Source: Pseudomonadota bacterium
Lineage (GTDB): Bacteria; Pseudomonadota; Alphaproteobacteria; SHVP01
NCBI GenBank assembly: GCA_027622715.1
Contig: JAQBYN010000006.1
Span: 1-64,000 of the forward strand
Direction of reading: 5' to 3'
Length of the DNA: 64,000 nt
Position numbers and translations under genes: made by a program. The notes beneath the pieces are model-generated. The model saw only the letters and a program-made list of their open reading frames with translations. It was not told the DNA's origin and ran no database searches. Each line of letters begins with the position of its first letter. Within the stretch, counting starts at the first letter, position 1. Positions 36,986 through 45,362 of the stretch are shown one piece after another.

Positions 36986-37264
36986 CTAATTGTAGTCGAC
37001 GATCTCGACGTCGTGGGCATTCCTGTCCAACCAGCGGAAACAGATCCGCCATTGCTCGTTAATCCGGATGCTGTGCTGGCCTGCTCGGTCGCCGCGGAGC
37101 GCTTCCAACCGATTGCCCGGCGGTGACCGAAGACTCGCGATATCTTCCACAGCGTCCAGCAGAAGTAGTTTGCGCCGGGCGGTCCGTTCGAACGCCCTGA
37201 ATCGCGCGACATCCTCACGTGCGAATAGGCGCGCGGTACGCCGATCCGCGAAACTAACGATCAT
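36986..37264 (-). CDS. higB: HigB-type toxin (RelE superfamily)
   Basis: A 92-residue HigB-like mRNA interferase. Markers are IVSFADRRTARLF at the start, LLLLDAVEDIASLRSPPGNRLEALRGDRAGQHSIRINEQWRICFRW in the middle and DVEIVDYN at the end; the RINEQWRICF strand contains the active-site region. In this family the toxin cleaves mRNA on the ribosome. It lies 15 bases after the HTH gene, so the module may be cotranscribed from upstream and also from its own promoter. Confidence 0.92.
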   Translation of the reverse strand: MIVSFADRRTARLFAREDVARFRAFERTARRKLLLLDAVEDIASLRSPPGNRLEALRGDRAGQHSIRINEQWRICFRWLDRNAHDVEIVDYN

Positions 37265-37273
37265 AGTATATAG

Positions 37274-37286
37274 TACGTCCTACGTA
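37274..37286. promoter_or_regulatory. Palindrome in front of higB, candidate operator
   Basis: TACGT-CCT-ACGTA (37274-37286) is a perfect 5-3-5 palindrome about ten bases upstream of the higB start, next to an AT-rich run (ATAGTATATAGTA). HigA antitoxins repress by binding such sites, but the short arms make this tentative. Confidence 0.4.
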
Positions 37287-37633
37287 TCATCAATCCTGGC
37301 CAGGAGCGTGTCGAGCGCGTCTTCGTCCAGGTCCTTGATCCGTTCCGCCAGCCGGTTGGCCAGCTCGGTCGCCTTGGGCGACAGGCCTGCGGTGTCGACC
37401 ACCACGCGCGGATGCGACAGCCGGGCCAACTGTTCGAGTGCCTCGGCATCGTCCCAGATAATGTTGAAGTAGCCGCAGATTTGCCGCACCAGATGCGGCG
37501 TGGGGCGGCCCCGGCGGCCATGTTCCAGGGCCGACAAATACGCCTCGGAGACCTGCAGATCGCCCGCCATCTTTTTCAGCGTCACCTCGTTAGCGCGGCG
37601 TAATGCGCGCACTTTGGCGCCAAACGGTGTCAT
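37280..37633 (-). CDS. XRE-type helix-turn-helix regulator
   Basis: A 117-residue protein: an N-terminal HTH (FGAKVRALRRANEVTLKKMAGDLQVSEAYLSALEHGRRGRPTPHLVRQI) and a helical C-terminal part with LANRLAERIKDLDEDALDTLLARI. The pairing of such a gene with smr-mltA is common in alphaproteobacteria. Its targets are unknown. It begins in an ATGA overlap with smr, so it belongs to that operon rather than to higBA. Confidence 0.87.
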   Translation of the reverse strand: MTPFGAKVRALRRANEVTLKKMAGDLQVSEAYLSALEHGRRGRPTPHLVRQICGYFNIIWDDAEALEQLARLSHPRVVVDTAGLSPKATELANRLAERIKDLDEDALDTLLARIDDT

Positions 37634-38247
37634 TTCTTGCGCCGCAACAAGATGTAGAGCGCGCCGTCGCCGCCGTGTTTGCGCGCGGCCGGCTGCCAGG
37701 TCACAACCTGTTGGGCGAGCGGCGGCATGACCAGCCAGCGCGGCACCTGTTCGCGCAAGACACCGCGCTCGCGCTCGGGCATGAAACCCGGTTCGTCATC
37801 GGGGCGCGCGGATCCCTTGCCGGTAATGACAAGAACGCAGCGGTGGCCGACAGCGACGCTGCGGCTGAGGAACCCTTCCAGCGCCGGCCGGGCCTGCTGT
37901 TGCGTTAAACCGTGCAGATCGAGGCGCCCATCGATGTCGAGTTGGCCGCGGCGCAACCGCACCTGGGTGCGCCGGTCGGTCCCGGTGCCCGGTGTCGGTG
38001 CCGCCGGCGTGATGCGCGACGCGGCAACCGGCACGGTGCGCGCGTTGGCCGGTGCGACCGGGGCGCTTTGCCTTGCCGTTTCGATATCGGGCGCAGCGGG
38101 CGGCGACGGTACGGCCGCCGCATCCGGCGCGCTGCGGCGCCGCACCGCTGGGTCATGGACGTTCGTATCGCGCATCACTTCAGCCCATAAGTGCGCCTCT
38201 TCTTTGCTCAGCGTTCGGCCGGCGCGGGGCGATTTGCCGGCAACCAT
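37630..38247 (-). CDS. Smr/MutS2-type domain protein
   Basis: Start ATG 38247 (MVAGKSPRAGRTLSKEEAHLWAEVM); the frame extends upstream into mltA without a coding signal. The 205-residue product has an unstructured Ala/Pro-rich middle and a C-terminal Smr domain (about 120-205): IDGRLDLHGLTQQQARPALEGFL, HRCVLVITGKG and HGGDGALYILLRRKK. LDLHG and TGKG are the signature motifs of this putative nuclease fold. It follows mltA by four bases. Confidence 0.9.
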   Translation of the reverse strand: MVAGKSPRAGRTLSKEEAHLWAEVMRDTNVHDPAVRRRSAPDAAAVPSPPAAPDIETARQSAPVAPANARTVPVAASRITPAAPTPGTGTDRRTQVRLRRGQLDIDGRLDLHGLTQQQARPALEGFLSRSVAVGHRCVLVITGKGSARPDDEPGFMPERERGVLREQVPRWLVMPPLAQQVVTWQPAARKHGGDGALYILLRRKK

Positions 38248-38251
38248 GCGA

Positions 38252-39487
38252 TCAATCCCCGCTGCGGGCGCGGCGCTCCAACAAGGCGCGCGGCAACAAT
38301 CCGTAGTAGCGGCCTGCCTCGCGCATGCGGCCGGCGATCGCGCCGGCGGGCGCACCTGTTCCCCAATAGACATCGCCGCGGACGATCCCCTTGATCGCGC
38401 CGCCGGTGTCTTGGGCGATCATCAATCGGCGAAAATACATCGGGTCATCGCTGGTTTCGTGGTGGTCGTCGGTCACCGTGTCGAGCCACACCGGCATCCC
38501 GAGCGGTAGCCAACCTGTGTCGACCGCGAGCGAGCGGCCGGGTGTCAACGGTACACCTTGGGCACCAACTGGCGCATCCCCGTCGAGCCGCCGAAAGAAA
38601 ATATAAGAGGCGTTTTCCTGCATCAGGGCGACCGCCTGTTGCGGGTTGGCGACGAGCCAGTCGCGGATCGACTGCATCGAGACCTCTTCTTGGGCGAGCG
38701 CGCCACGCGTGACCAAGCTACGCCCAATTGCGAAATAGGGATGCCCGTTGGTCCCCGCATAGCCAACACGGACCGCCGAACCGTCGGGCATCTTGACCAA
38801 GCCCGATCCTTGGATGTGCAGGAAAAAGGCGTCGACCGGATCGTCCACCCACAACACCACTTCGGCGCGTCCGTCCAATGCGCCTTGGTCGATTTCGCTG
38901 CGGCTTTCGACAGGTTTGAGGCGGCCACCAACGACTCTGCCAACCAGTCGCTGGCCTTTCAGGTCGGCGCGAAAATCGCCGAGATCGACGCCGACATAGT
39001 CCGGTGGTGGTGCGTAAATCGGCACCTGATACGCGCCGGTGCGGCTTGTATGGCCGTTGAGTTCGGGCTCGAAATAGCCGGTGAACAACCCGACGTCGTC
39101 GCCGTTGTTGCGGATCGATACCGGCCGAAACCAAGTTTGAAAGAACAGCCGCGCGGCAGTGGCGTCGGTCGTGGGATCGGCAAGCGCGGCTGCGCACGCC
39201 GGCCGCCAGTCGCCCACGGTGCCGAACGCCGGGTCCGCCAACACACGCTCGTCAGACAACCGCAGCAACCGCCCGCACGATCGGCGAAACGCGTCCAGCG
39301 CCAGCGCTTGGTCGTCGTCGGCCCAGCCGGTCAGCGCATGTTCGACGCTGAGGCGTTCGACAAAAACGAAGGGATCAAGGACAAGTTTGTCAGGCAATGG
39401 TTTCGGCGGAAAAAGAGCGAAGGCGATCAGAGCAGCCGCGAGCAATCCGGCTGCGATCAACAGGGCCCACAGTCGACCCGAAATCAA
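38252..39487 (-). CDS. mltA: Membrane-bound lytic transglycosylase A
   Basis: MltA cleaves peptidoglycan glycan strands, leaving 1,6-anhydromuramic acid. The 411-residue protein starts with a membrane anchor (LWALLIAAGLLAAALIAFALF) with no lipobox Cys, then the MltA domain (GLFTGYFEPELNG, FFLHIQGSGLV, VGYAGTNGHPYFAIG) and the C-terminal 3D domain AQDTGGAIKGIVRGDVYWG, with catalytic Asp in RGD. It starts in an ATGA overlap with the TimA gene. Confidence 0.95.
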   Translation of the reverse strand: MISGRLWALLIAAGLLAAALIAFALFPPKPLPDKLVLDPFVFVERLSVEHALTGWADDDQALALDAFRRSCGRLLRLSDERVLADPAFGTVGDWRPACAAALADPTTDATAARLFFQTWFRPVSIRNNGDDVGLFTGYFEPELNGHTSRTGAYQVPIYAPPPDYVGVDLGDFRADLKGQRLVGRVVGGRLKPVESRSEIDQGALDGRAEVVLWVDDPVDAFFLHIQGSGLVKMPDGSAVRVGYAGTNGHPYFAIGRSLVTRGALAQEEVSMQSIRDWLVANPQQAVALMQENASYIFFRRLDGDAPVGAQGVPLTPGRSLAVDTGWLPLGMPVWLDTVTDDHHETSDDPMYFRRLMIAQDTGGAIKGIVRGDVYWGTGAPAGAIAGRMREAGRYYGLLPRALLERRARSGD

Positions 39488-40155
39488 TTCTCGCTACGGG
39501 TGGCGATCAATTTCCAATTCGGGTCGCCTGAGCGCACATCGCGCGCGAAGGTCCAGAAATCCGTGATGTTCTGGACGACCCGGGGATCACCGGAGATAAC
39601 GTCGCCGTCTTTGCCACGCGTGACATTCACAAGTTCGGCGACAAACTTGATGGTCACTTCCGCCATCCGGCCAACCGCGCGGGCCTCGACCAGTTCGCTC
39701 GATTTGATTGCCGCTAGCGTTGTTTCGAGCGTGTCGCCGCGGCCCTCTCGCTCAGCAATCGCCCGTTGAAAGTTGGTATAGACATCGTCGTCCAAGAGGG
39801 CGCGAAGCGTGTCGGTGTCGCCGGCCGCAAACGACATCAGCACCATGTCGTAGGCGGTGCGAGCGCCGGCGACAAACTCGTCGGCGCTAAAACTTGGGTC
39901 AAGCGCGCGGAGCTCGCGTACCCCATCGGCAGCCGTGCCAAGCGGGATATCGTCCTCGCCAGCACCCGAGCGCTGGCGCTCTGGCAGCGACACGACGTTG
40001 TCGTCAGCGTCCTGACGCGATCGGTCGTTTGCGAGGGTCTTCCGCGCAGGCGGTTCGTTGCCGGTGCGGCGCCCCAGCACGTTGCGCAAGCGCAAAATGA
40101 TGAAGATTGCCACCATGGCAAAAAAGACAATTTCGAGAAAGCCTTCGCCCATCAT
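39484..40155 (-). CDS. Tim44-domain protein (TimA-like)
   Basis: A 223-residue protein: one N-terminal membrane helix (GFLEIVFFAMVAIFIILRL), an unstructured linker, and a C-terminal Tim44-like domain (about 85-220) with FSADEFVAGARTAYDMVLMSFAAGDTDTLRALLDDDVYTNFQRAI and DVISGDPRVVQNITDFWTFARDVRSGDPNWKLIATR. The family shares the peptide- or lipid-binding fold of mitochondrial Tim44 and is widespread in alphaproteobacteria between secB and mltA. Role not firmly known. Confidence 0.9.
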   Translation of the reverse strand: MMGEGFLEIVFFAMVAIFIILRLRNVLGRRTGNEPPARKTLANDRSRQDADDNVVSLPERQRSGAGEDDIPLGTAADGVRELRALDPSFSADEFVAGARTAYDMVLMSFAAGDTDTLRALLDDDVYTNFQRAIAEREGRGDTLETTLAAIKSSELVEARAVGRMAEVTIKFVAELVNVTRGKDGDVISGDPRVVQNITDFWTFARDVRSGDPNWKLIATRSEN

Positions 40156-40309
40156 GCGTCCCTGACGCGCAATCTAATCGCCGCCGGTCGCGTGCGGCCG
40201 TGTGTTCTTCTACAGTAGTCCGGCACACGGCACGAGTCCAACAGGGGTGGCGCTTTCGTGACGGCGTCTCCATGTAGCTCTCAATCATCATCTATCGAAA
40301 CGAGTCGCA

Positions 40310-40813
40310 GTGTTTGGCCTGATCCTCTTTTTGCTGTTCGTCGGTGTCCCGGCGGCGGAAATCGCCATATTCATCGTCGTCGGCGGCGAGATCGGCGTGT
40401 GGAGCACGATTGCCCTGGTGATACTCACCGCCATCGCCGGCAGCGCGCTGATCCGCCGCCAGGGGCTACGCACCCTCATTCGCGCGCAACACACCCTGTC
40501 ACGGAGCGAGTTGCCGATCGAAGAGGCATTCGACGGGATTTGTCTGGTGGCGGCCGGAGCGCTTTTGTTAACGCCCGGGTTCCTCACCGACACAATCGGT
40601 CTCTTGCTGTTGGTGCCGCCGTTACGCGCCATGATCCGCGGCCCGATTCTGCGACGGCTTCAGGCGCGCATGACGGTGCGCGGCTTCGGCGCGCCGCCGC
40701 CACCGCCACCGCCAGATGATGGGCCGATCATCGACGGCGATTTTCACGAGGTCGACCCGCGCCCGAATACAGACCAAGGCGGCCCACGACTGCCGGGCTC
40801 CGGCGCGACCTAG
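40310..40813 (+). CDS. fxsA: FxsA family membrane protein
   Basis: A 167-residue protein from GTG 40310. The core (about 1-120) has the FxsA helices FGLILFLLFVGVPAAEIAIFIVVGGEIGVWSTIALVILTAIAGSALIRRQGL and GALLLTPGFLTDTIGLLLLVPPLR. The tail has a run of prolines after GFGAP and a DGDFHEVD motif. FxsA modulates exclusion of phage T7 in E. coli; its cellular role is unclear. It diverges from the Tim44-like gene. Confidence 0.92.
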   Translation: MFGLILFLLFVGVPAAEIAIFIVVGGEIGVWSTIALVILTAIAGSALIRRQGLRTLIRAQHTLSRSELPIEEAFDGICLVAAGALLLTPGFLTDTIGLLLLVPPLRAMIRGPILRRLQARMTVRGFGAPPPPPPPDDGPIIDGDFHEVDPRPNTDQGGPRLPGSGAT

Positions 40814-40887
40814 GCCTCGTATCCTTGTCGTGACCCGCCCTTCCATGGTAGCCACGGCCCGCCTCGACACCAGGGAGAGCAAGCGCA

Positions 40888-41385
40888 ATGGCCGACAGCG
40901 GCGAAGGCATCACCAGCGAGACAGAAGCAGCGGCAACGGGCAGTCCACGGGTCGGCCTTTTGGCCCAATACATGAAGGACTGTTCTTACGAGAACCCCAA
41001 CGCGCCGCGCAGCATGTCCAAAGACCTACCGGCGCCGACCATCGACGTCAGTCTGGATGTCCAGGTCCAGCCGATGGGGCAGAACCGCTTTGAAATCGCC
41101 CTCAGGACGACAGCGAGCGCAAAACGCGGCGAAGACGCGGTTTTTGTGGCCGAGGTCGTTTTTGCCGGTGTCTTTGAATTGTTCGATGTACCGGCCGACC
41201 AGGTCCAGCCGGTCTGCCTGATCGAGTGCCCGCGTCTGTTGTTCCCCTTCGCCCGCCGTATTCTCTCAGACCTGACGCGCGACGGCGGGGTGCCACCGAT
41301 TCTACTGGACCCGGTCGATTTCACCGCACTTTACGAACGGCAAAAGGCGGAGACCAAAAGCACCCAAGGCGAGACGATCAACTAG
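40888..41385 (+). CDS. secB: Protein-export chaperone SecB
   Basis: SecB keeps preproteins unfolded and delivers them to SecA. The 165-residue protein has the alphaproteobacterial features: QYMKDCSYENPNAPRSM, PTIDVSLDVQVQPMGQNRFEIALRTTASAK, VFVAEVVFAGVFEL and ECPRLLFPFARRILSDLTRDGGVPPILLDPVDFTALYE. The last eight bases overlap the end of the convergent dnaQ gene. Confidence 0.96.
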   Translation: MADSGEGITSETEAAATGSPRVGLLAQYMKDCSYENPNAPRSMSKDLPAPTIDVSLDVQVQPMGQNRFEIALRTTASAKRGEDAVFVAEVVFAGVFELFDVPADQVQPVCLIECPRLLFPFARRILSDLTRDGGVPPILLDPVDFTALYERQKAETKSTQGETIN

Positions 41386-42079
41386 ACTTGCTCGCCAGCC
41401 AGATCGGGTCTTTGATTTTCTGCAGGAATGCCGCGTGCGCGACCAAGTCGTCGAGGCTGGGCTTGAACGTCCGTTCGGGCCATGTCCTGGTCGGCACCGA
41501 ATCGAGCGGGACGGTGTCGAGGTCAACCGCGAGACCAAGTGTCGGCTGCCGGCCGCCAATTAATTCGAGATAGACCTCTGCCAACAACTCGGCGTCGAGC
41601 AACGCGCCATGTTTGGTTCGCGCCGACAAGTCGATACTGAAACGGCGGCATAGCGCATCGAGGCTGGCCTGCGCCCCGGGGTACTTGCGCCGGGCAATCG
41701 AGACCGTGTCGATCACGCGCTCGACATTGAGCGGCGGGCGCTTGAGCAAGGCGAGTTCGGCATTGATAAACCCAACGTCGAAACTGGCGTTATGCGCGAC
41801 GACCGGCGACGTGCCGACAAACGCCAAGAAGTCATCAACAACCTCGGCGAACCGCGGCTGTTTGGCGAGGAACTCTTCGCTGAGCCCGTGCACGCGAAAG
41901 GCATCACCCGGCATATAGCGGTCGGGGTTGACGTAGCGCTGCCAGTTCTTGCCGGTCGGCACGTGGTTGATCAACTCAACGCAGCCGATCTCGACGACGC
42001 GGTGACCCTCGCCGGGGGACAGCCCGGTGGTCTCGGTATCGAAGACGATCTCGCGCTCTGCTTTGGTCAGGTCGGACAA
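41378..42079 (-). CDS. dnaQ: DNA polymerase III epsilon subunit
   Basis: The 3'-5' proofreading exonuclease of the replicative polymerase, 233 residues. The DEDDh motifs are IVFDTETTGL (Asp-14, Glu-16), VVAHNASFDVGFINAEL and the C-terminal HGALLDAELLAEVYLEL. The last segment (SLDDLVAHAAFLQKI) contains no obvious clamp motif I can name. It overlaps coaE by 13 bases, the usual alphaproteobacterial arrangement. Confidence 0.95.
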   Translation of the reverse strand: MSDLTKAEREIVFDTETTGLSPGEGHRVVEIGCVELINHVPTGKNWQRYVNPDRYMPGDAFRVHGLSEEFLAKQPRFAEVVDDFLAFVGTSPVVAHNASFDVGFINAELALLKRPPLNVERVIDTVSIARRKYPGAQASLDALCRRFSIDLSARTKHGALLDAELLAEVYLELIGGRQPTLGLAVDLDTVPLDSVPTRTWPERTFKPSLDDLVAHAAFLQKIKDPIWLASKSS

Positions 42080-42687
42080 GGGGAATCCTTCGGTCGGTCA
42101 AGCAACATTGTGACCGCGCGACGAATCGCGTTCAAGGTCGCCCGCTTGCCCATGTTGGTCGGAACAACGAAGTCGGCTCGCCGCCGCTTGTCGCTGTCCG
42201 GGGTTTGTTGAGCGAGAATGGCGGCAAACTTCTCAGGCGTCATGCCGGGTCGCGCCAAGACGCGGGCACGTTGGATAAAGGTCGGCGCGCTGACCACCAT
42301 TACGGCGTCGCACAGGCGCTCGCCACCGGTCTCGTACAGCAGGGGGATATCGAACACGACAAGTGGATCGCGCCGGGCTTGCGCGCCGCGCAGAAACTTG
42401 GCGCGTTCGGCGCGGACCATCGGGTGCAAGATCCCCTCCAACCGGCGCAGCGCGTCGGGCGTGCCAAAGACTCGTGCGCCCAGCGCCGCGCGGTCAACCG
42501 CGCCGTCGCGCACAACGCCGGGGAATGCCGCCTCGATCAAAGCAACCGCCGCACCACCTCGCGCCATGAGCCGGTGCACCGCGGCGTCGGCATCAAACAC
42601 CGAGATACCGAGGCGGCGAAACATGCGCGCCGCCTCGCTTTTGCCCATCCCGATCGAACCGGTCAGGCCCAGGACAATCGTCTTCAT
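42067..42687 (-). CDS. coaE: Dephospho-CoA kinase
   Basis: CoaE phosphorylates dephospho-CoA in the last step of CoA synthesis. The 206-residue protein starts at ATG 42687 (MKTIVLGLTGSIGMGKS); upstream frame is not coding. The P-loop GSIGMGKS, VFDADAAVHRL (Asp contacting CoA), LVVFDIPLLYETGGE and RVLARPGMTPEKFAAILAQQ are standard. Two bases separate it from aroE upstream. Confidence 0.96.
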   Translation of the reverse strand: MKTIVLGLTGSIGMGKSEAARMFRRLGISVFDADAAVHRLMARGGAAVALIEAAFPGVVRDGAVDRAALGARVFGTPDALRRLEGILHPMVRAERAKFLRGAQARRDPLVVFDIPLLYETGGERLCDAVMVVSAPTFIQRARVLARPGMTPEKFAAILAQQTPDSDKRRRADFVVPTNMGKRATLNAIRRAVTMLLDRPKDSPCPT

Positions 42688-42689
42688 CG

Positions 42690-43529
42690 TCAGTCGACCG
42701 CCAGCACATGCGCTCGCACCGCCGCGTCGACAGCCGGATCGGTGCCAAACCACGCGCGAAATCCCGGCCGGCCTTGATGCAGCAGCATGCCGATCCCGTC
42801 GACGGTGGTATTGCCGCGGGCCCGCGCTGCCGCCAGCAGCGGCGTCACCAGTGGCACATAAACAATGTCGTTGACCACGGCGCTGGCCGGCAATGCCGCG
42901 ACATCAAGGTCGAGCGGCGGATGCCCGCTCATCCCGAGCGCGCTCGCATTGACCAACAGCGCCGCGTCACTCAGTGCGGCGTCCCGGTCTTCCCAGGCGA
43001 CTGCCGTGGCGCGCGGTCCCAGCGCCGCCGCAAGGTTTTCGGCGCGCGCCACCGTGCGGTTAACAATGCGCAGTGCGGGAACACCGGCGTCGATCAGCGC
43101 CCAGGCGACAGCCTTTGCCGCGCCGCCGGCGCCGATGACAACCGCCGGTCCCGCCGCGGCGCGCCATGCCGGTGCGCCATCTTTGAGGTTTTCGATAAAG
43201 CCAAAGCCATCGGTATTGCTGCCATGCAACCGCCCGCCGGCGACAACGATGGTGTTGACCGCGCCGACCCGCACCGCGCTCGCGTCGATCTCATCAAGGA
43301 ACGGCATGACCGCCTCTTTATGCGGGATCGTGACGTTGGCGCCGACAAAACCAAGCGCAGGTAAACCGCGGAGCGCGGCTTCGAGGGTATCGGGCGCGAC
43401 GGCCAGCGGCACATAGGCGCCGTCAACGCCGTGACGGGCGAGCCAGTACGTATGGAGGCGGGGCGAGCGCGAATGGCCCACCGGCCAACCCATCACCCCA
43501 GCAACGCGCGCCTTACCGCTCATGGTCAT
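42690..43529 (-). CDS. aroE: Shikimate dehydrogenase
   Basis: AroE reduces 3-dehydroshikimate with NADPH. The 279-residue protein from ATG 43529 (eight bases after AGGG; another ATG lies two codons in) has GWPVGHSRSPRLH, catalytic Lys-71 in NVTIPHK, Asp-107 in GSNTDGFGF, the NADP loop IGAGGAAKAVAWAL and the C-terminal LLHQGRPGFRAWFG. Length normal. It lies between maf and coaE as in Caulobacter. Confidence 0.96.
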   Translation of the reverse strand: MTMSGKARVAGVMGWPVGHSRSPRLHTYWLARHGVDGAYVPLAVAPDTLEAALRGLPALGFVGANVTIPHKEAVMPFLDEIDASAVRVGAVNTIVVAGGRLHGSNTDGFGFIENLKDGAPAWRAAAGPAVVIGAGGAAKAVAWALIDAGVPALRIVNRTVARAENLAAALGPRATAVAWEDRDAALSDAALLVNASALGMSGHPPLDLDVAALPASAVVNDIVYVPLVTPLLAAARARGNTTVDGIGMLLHQGRPGFRAWFGTDPAVDAAVRAHVLAVD

Positions 43530-43545
43530 GGTGCGATCCCTATGC

Positions 43546-44142
43546 TCATGCCGGCACCACACCATGCCCACGCAAGAAGTCCAGCAGCGGCAACAACGGC
43601 AAACCGAGGATCGAAAAGAAATCGCCCTGGACGGCGGCGAACAGCTGAATGCCGCGTCCCTCGAGTTGATAGGCCCCTACTGACGCGAGAACCGTGTCGC
43701 CTGCCGATGCAAGATAAGACGCAATGGCCGCGTCATCTAATGTGCGCATCGTCAACGTCGCGTGGGCGGAGTCGCGCCAGATCAACGTGCCCTCCTTAGC
43801 CACGGCCGCAGCGGTATGAAGATGATGAGTGCGGCCTGACAACGACGCGAGCTGGCCTTGGGCCGCCGCGATTGATTCGGGTTTGTCGAACCAAACCCCC
43901 TCGCATTCAAGGATCTGATCTGCGCCAACGACAAACGCATCGGGCCAGTTGGAGGAAATCCGCGCGGCCTTTAGATCGGCCAGCGCTTGCGCAGCCTCGA
44001 TCGGTTTAGCCCCTTCGGCATGCATGCTGGTTTTGATCGACTCTTCATCGACGCGCGCCGGCTGTGCGGTGAAATCGAGACCGGCATTGCGCAGCAATTT
44101 GCTCCGTGTGGCGCTTGACGACGCAAGAACGAGTGCACTCAC
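43546..44142 (-). CDS. Maf family nucleotide pyrophosphatase
   Basis: Start GTG 44142, in a GTGA overlap with ppsR, giving a 198-residue protein (VSALVLASSSATRSKLLRNAGLDF). VLASSSATR is the Maf motif 1; the catalytic Asp is in FVVGADQILEC; LSGRTHHLHTAAAV and GAYQLEGRGIQLFAAVQGDFFSILGLPLLPLLDFL complete the ITPase-like fold. Maf enzymes hydrolyse dTTP/UTP or modified nucleotides and are linked to septum control. Neighbour order fits Caulobacter. Confidence 0.93.
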   Translation of the reverse strand: MSALVLASSSATRSKLLRNAGLDFTAQPARVDEESIKTSMHAEGAKPIEAAQALADLKAARISSNWPDAFVVGADQILECEGVWFDKPESIAAAQGQLASLSGRTHHLHTAAAVAKEGTLIWRDSAHATLTMRTLDDAAIASYLASAGDTVLASVGAYQLEGRGIQLFAAVQGDFFSILGLPLLPLLDFLRGHGVVPA

Positions 44143-44960
44143 GTTGGTCGGTCCCACTTGGCATGCAATTTCAAGATCGCTGCCGCAGTTTCTTCGATCG
44201 AACGGCCGGTCACATCGATAACCGGCCATTGATGACGCGTGAACAGACGCCGCGCCGCCGCGATTTCCTTCTTTATTTCGTCTTCATCGGCATAGGTCGT
44301 GTTGGCGCTCTCGTTGAGCAAGAGCAGGCGGCTACGCCGCAATTCCACCAAACGCTTAACGCTGTTGACCAAACCGACGACAAGCGGTCCCCGAACTTTT
44401 TCGAGTTCCTCCGGCGCGGCCTGCCCGGACACCAACGGAATGTTGGCCGCTTTGATGCCGCGATTAGCCAGATACATGCTGGTCGGAGTTTTTGACGTTC
44501 GCGATACACCGACGAGCACGACATCGGCCTCGTGAATCGACTGGAGCGATTGGCCATCGTCGTGTTGCAAACAAAAGTGCATCGCGTCGATGCGCTGAAA
44601 GTATTCTTCGTCAAGAGTATGTTGACTACCCGGCTGGTTCTTCGATTCGGTATGAAGAAAATCACGCAAGGTTGCGATAGTCGGATCCAAGACATCGACG
44701 CAGGGCATTTCGAGGCTGCGACAAGCGTTGATGAGATCACGCCGCAAATCGCCGTCAACCAGCGTAAATAGGACAACACCAGGCGACTGCTGAATACCGT
44801 CGATTGCCAACTGTAATTGCGCCGAGCTGCGCACCATCGACCAGATGAATTCGTCCGACTCGTACCCTTCGAACTGGGTGATCGCGGCGCGCGCCAACAC
44901 CTGCAACGTTTCCCCGGTCGCGTCTGAAACAAGGTGTAAATTGAATGGGTTAGCGGTCAA
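44139..44960 (-). CDS. ppsR: Pyruvate, phosphate dikinase regulatory protein (DUF299)
   Basis: Bifunctional ADP-dependent kinase and Pi-dependent pyrophosphorylase acting on PPDK or PEP synthase. Start TTG 44960, just after GAGGAG; a TTG at 44990 is less likely. The 273 residues include NLHLVSDATGETLQVLARAA, the P-loop-like GVSRTSKTPTSMYLA and PLVVGLVNSVKRLVELR. The gene corresponds to the first annotated gene beside the Caulobacter origin, and it is transcribed away from the gap that I call oriC. Confidence 0.95.
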   Translation of the reverse strand: MTANPFNLHLVSDATGETLQVLARAAITQFEGYESDEFIWSMVRSSAQLQLAIDGIQQSPGVVLFTLVDGDLRRDLINACRSLEMPCVDVLDPTIATLRDFLHTESKNQPGSQHTLDEEYFQRIDAMHFCLQHDDGQSLQSIHEADVVLVGVSRTSKTPTSMYLANRGIKAANIPLVSGQAAPEELEKVRGPLVVGLVNSVKRLVELRRSRLLLLNESANTTYADEDEIKKEIAAARRLFTRHQWPVIDVTGRSIEETAAAILKLHAKWDRPT

Positions 44961-45362
44961 CGGGCGCTCCTCGCCTGCGGCTGTGTACAACTATGATGAA
45001 ACAAGAGGATATCAACCGACTTGCGCGAGGCGCCCTTTTGATCCCCGCTGAGGGCAAATGGATCAGAACAGAACCGCACAACCGAACAACGTTATACGCG
45101 ACGCCGGACATCGGGTGTGAACTTCGAGATGGGTGCGACAACGTCCGACTCTACCGTGTTTCACAGCCTCTTTCGGCAACCAGTGTCCACGGTTACCGCC
45201 TTTCTCATCCCCAATTTTATATCTATCAACAGACCCCTATGAACAAACCAATATCTGGGGATATTTAAACAATCCCCGTTTTGGAGGGCCCCTACTACAA
45301 CAACTATAGATTCTTATAATTCTCTATATAAGAAAGAGGCAAAGTTCCGGTCTGTATTTCTC
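44961..45362. other. Probable chromosomal replication origin (oriC)
   Basis: A 402-base non-coding gap between ppsR (left, minus) and hemE (right, plus). In Caulobacter crescentus the origin lies between the ppsR/DUF299 homologue and hemE. Seen here: TGTGTACAA (44982-44990), an 8/9 match to the DnaA box on the minus strand; weaker 7/9 matches TGTTTCACA (45158-45166) and TTATACGCG (45092-45100); AT-rich stretches at about 45213-45270 and 45295-45360 that could unwind; inverted repeats AATATC-TGGG-GATATT (45250-45265) and GGGGAT...ATCCCC (45257-45277); GANTC methylation sites at 45147 and 45309. No credible gene lies inside. Confidence 0.75.

Noticed and set aside
38558-39769. 403-codon plus-strand frame opposite mltA
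   Set aside because: Mirror of the mltA coding sequence in high-GC DNA; product is Arg/Asp-rich and matches no family.
44982-45166. Full set of strong DnaA boxes
   Set aside because: Only one 8/9 match and two 7/9 matches were found by eye; I therefore do not claim a defined box array, only a probable origin.
44993-45268. 91-codon plus-strand frame inside the ppsR-hemE gap
   Set aside because: No ribosome site, no protein-like composition, and it lies across the DnaA-box and inverted-repeat region that I take as oriC.
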